Shown here: in pieces, positions 63,539 through 64,000 of the stretch | Position numbering within the stretch: the first letter of the stretch is position 1 | How the letters are laid out: each line of letters opens with the position of its first letter | Assembly: GCA_050298535.1 (NCBI GenBank) | Contig: JBNKUI010000022.1 | Location: 186,001-250,000 of the forward strand | DNA: 64,000 bases | Direction of reading: 5' to 3' | Source of the DNA: JABDMH01 sp050298535 | Lineage (GTDB): Bacteria; Bacteroidota; Bacteroidia; Chitinophagales; Saprospiraceae | Position numbers and translations under genes: made by a program | Notes under the pieces: model-generated | Told to the model about the DNA's origin: nothing | Database searches by the model: none | What the model saw: only the letters and a program-made list of their open reading frames with translations

Positions 63539-64000
63539 TTATGCTGCTTTGCCTTTTTGTCGTATCTCATTAATGGCTAACGGATTTCGATACTGGAGAA
63601 ATGCAGGCTGCAATATTTTGATCAGAACCGGGAGTAGTGTTAAGCTGGCTATGAAACTGACGGTCACCATTGTCATGACCAGTAATCCGAATGTAGCCCA
63701 GGGCGGTACGGAGCTAACAATATTTGTCCCAAAACCCAGAGCTAGCGCCAGGAGGTTAAATAATAGGGCTCTACCCGTATTCGGATACAAAAGAGGCAAT
63801 GCCTGATTGATTGAGAATCCTTGCTCACGCGTCAATACCATCAACCGATCAATGGTGTGTACAGAGAAATCTACGGCTACACCTATGGCAATGGCCACCG
63901 TGATGGATGTTGAGACTTTTAGCCATATCCCGGCAAATCCCATAATGGCATAGTTTAGGAAAACGGCCATTGCCACAGGTATTATCGCCAGGAATCCTGC
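63539..64000 (-). CDS. RND/MMPL-family transporter, C-terminal end (partial)
   Basis: The frame is open from the right window edge to the TAA-type stop at 63539. The visible 153 residues contain the last membrane helices of an RND/MMPL permease: AVFLNYAIMGFAGIWLKVSTSITVAIAIGVAVDFSVHTIDRL, where the GVAVDFSVH string corresponds to the conserved Gly-x-x-x-Asp-Tyr/Phe segment of proton relay in this family, followed by LLFNLLALALGFGTNIVSS and LLVMTMVTVSFIASLTLLPVLI. It is the first gene of the operon with LolA-like and DUF1302 proteins. Hydrophobic compounds such as lipids are the likely cargo. Confidence 0.9.
   Translation of the reverse strand, partial: AGFLAIIPVAMAVFLNYAIMGFAGIWLKVSTSITVAIAIGVAVDFSVHTIDRLMVLTREQGFSINQALPLLYPNTGRALLFNLLALALGFGTNIVSSVPPWATFGLLVMTMVTVSFIASLTLLPVLIKILQPAFLQYRNPLAINEIRQKGKAA

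Noticed and set aside
1..64000. tRNA, rRNA, CRISPR arrays, intact insertion sequences
   Set aside because: No cloverleaf, rRNA stretch, regular short repeats or transposase motif was found by reading both strands.

Overview
The window looks like a chromosomal segment of a Bacteroidota bacterium, probably an environmental member of the Saprospiria/Cytophagia side of the phylum. The evidence is a SusD-type protein end, a carboxypeptidase-regulatory-domain TonB receptor, a secreted beta-helix protein with a type IX secretion C-terminal domain, TPR-bearing sensor kinases, PadR/ABC-permease pairs, and the DUF1501/DUF1553/DUF1080 set. The DNA is moderately AT-rich. I saw no rRNA, tRNA, CRISPR array, intact transposase or prophage. 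The genome assignment rests on gene content only.

Layout. 1-3.7 kb (+): end of a SusD-like gene, a lipoprotein, a Tat-signal PLP aminotransferase, an AEC-type permease and another lipoprotein. 3.7-8.9 kb (-): DUF1080, planctomycete-type cytochrome c/DUF1549/DUF1553 and DUF1501 genes. 9.1-11.7 kb (-): two-component pair (TPR histidine kinase plus LuxR-type regulator). 11.7-14.7 kb (-): small acidic ORF, broken S74 tail-fibre gene, AAC(3)-I-like acetyltransferase, T9SS beta-helix protein. 14.8-21.4 kb (+): two copies of a padR/ABC-permease module. 21.4-25.4 kb: DinB protein, acyl-CoA-dehydrogenase-like gene, a secreted jelly-roll-like protein, and a broken partial copy of the dehydrogenase. 25.5-35.5 kb (-): three tandem giant regulators that each join a class III cyclase domain, an AraC-type DNA-binding domain, a STAND-type ATPase and TPRs. 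35.7-40.4 kb (-): methyltransferase, FecA-like receptor, bestrophin. 40.6-42.5 kb (+): a fourth related cyclase with a TolB-like domain and TPRs. 42.6-43.6 kb (-): DUF2158-like protein, an unlisted 57-residue protein, Hsp20. 43.9-48.9 kb (-): secreted protein, DUF6503-like lipoprotein, pirin, broken serine hydrolase, and a membrane TPR/adenylate cyclase. 49-51.1 kb (-): regulator/membrane-protein operon with two copies of an inverted-repeat operator. 51.3-58.4 kb (-): orphan sensor kinase, S74 fibre protein, DUF2254 membrane protein, and a two-gene unit with a striking decapeptide-repeat protein. 59-64 kb (-): acyl-CoA-dehydrogenase-like flavoprotein, AraC regulator, DUF1302-like outer-membrane protein, LolA-like protein and the end of an RND/MMPL transporter.

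How it works together. The most distinctive theme is signalling: five class III cyclase-domain proteins lie within 24 kb. Four share a non-canonical active site (Gln where adenylate cyclases have the adenine-reading Lys) and three of these carry their own DNA-binding domain. The second theme is surface proteins with 10-residue GIxI repeats and phage-fibre-type C-termini. The third is gene decay next to duplications: four pseudogenes or remnants were found. The right end looks like a lipid or hydrophobic-compound handling locus (RND + LolA-like + DUF1302-like + flavoprotein).
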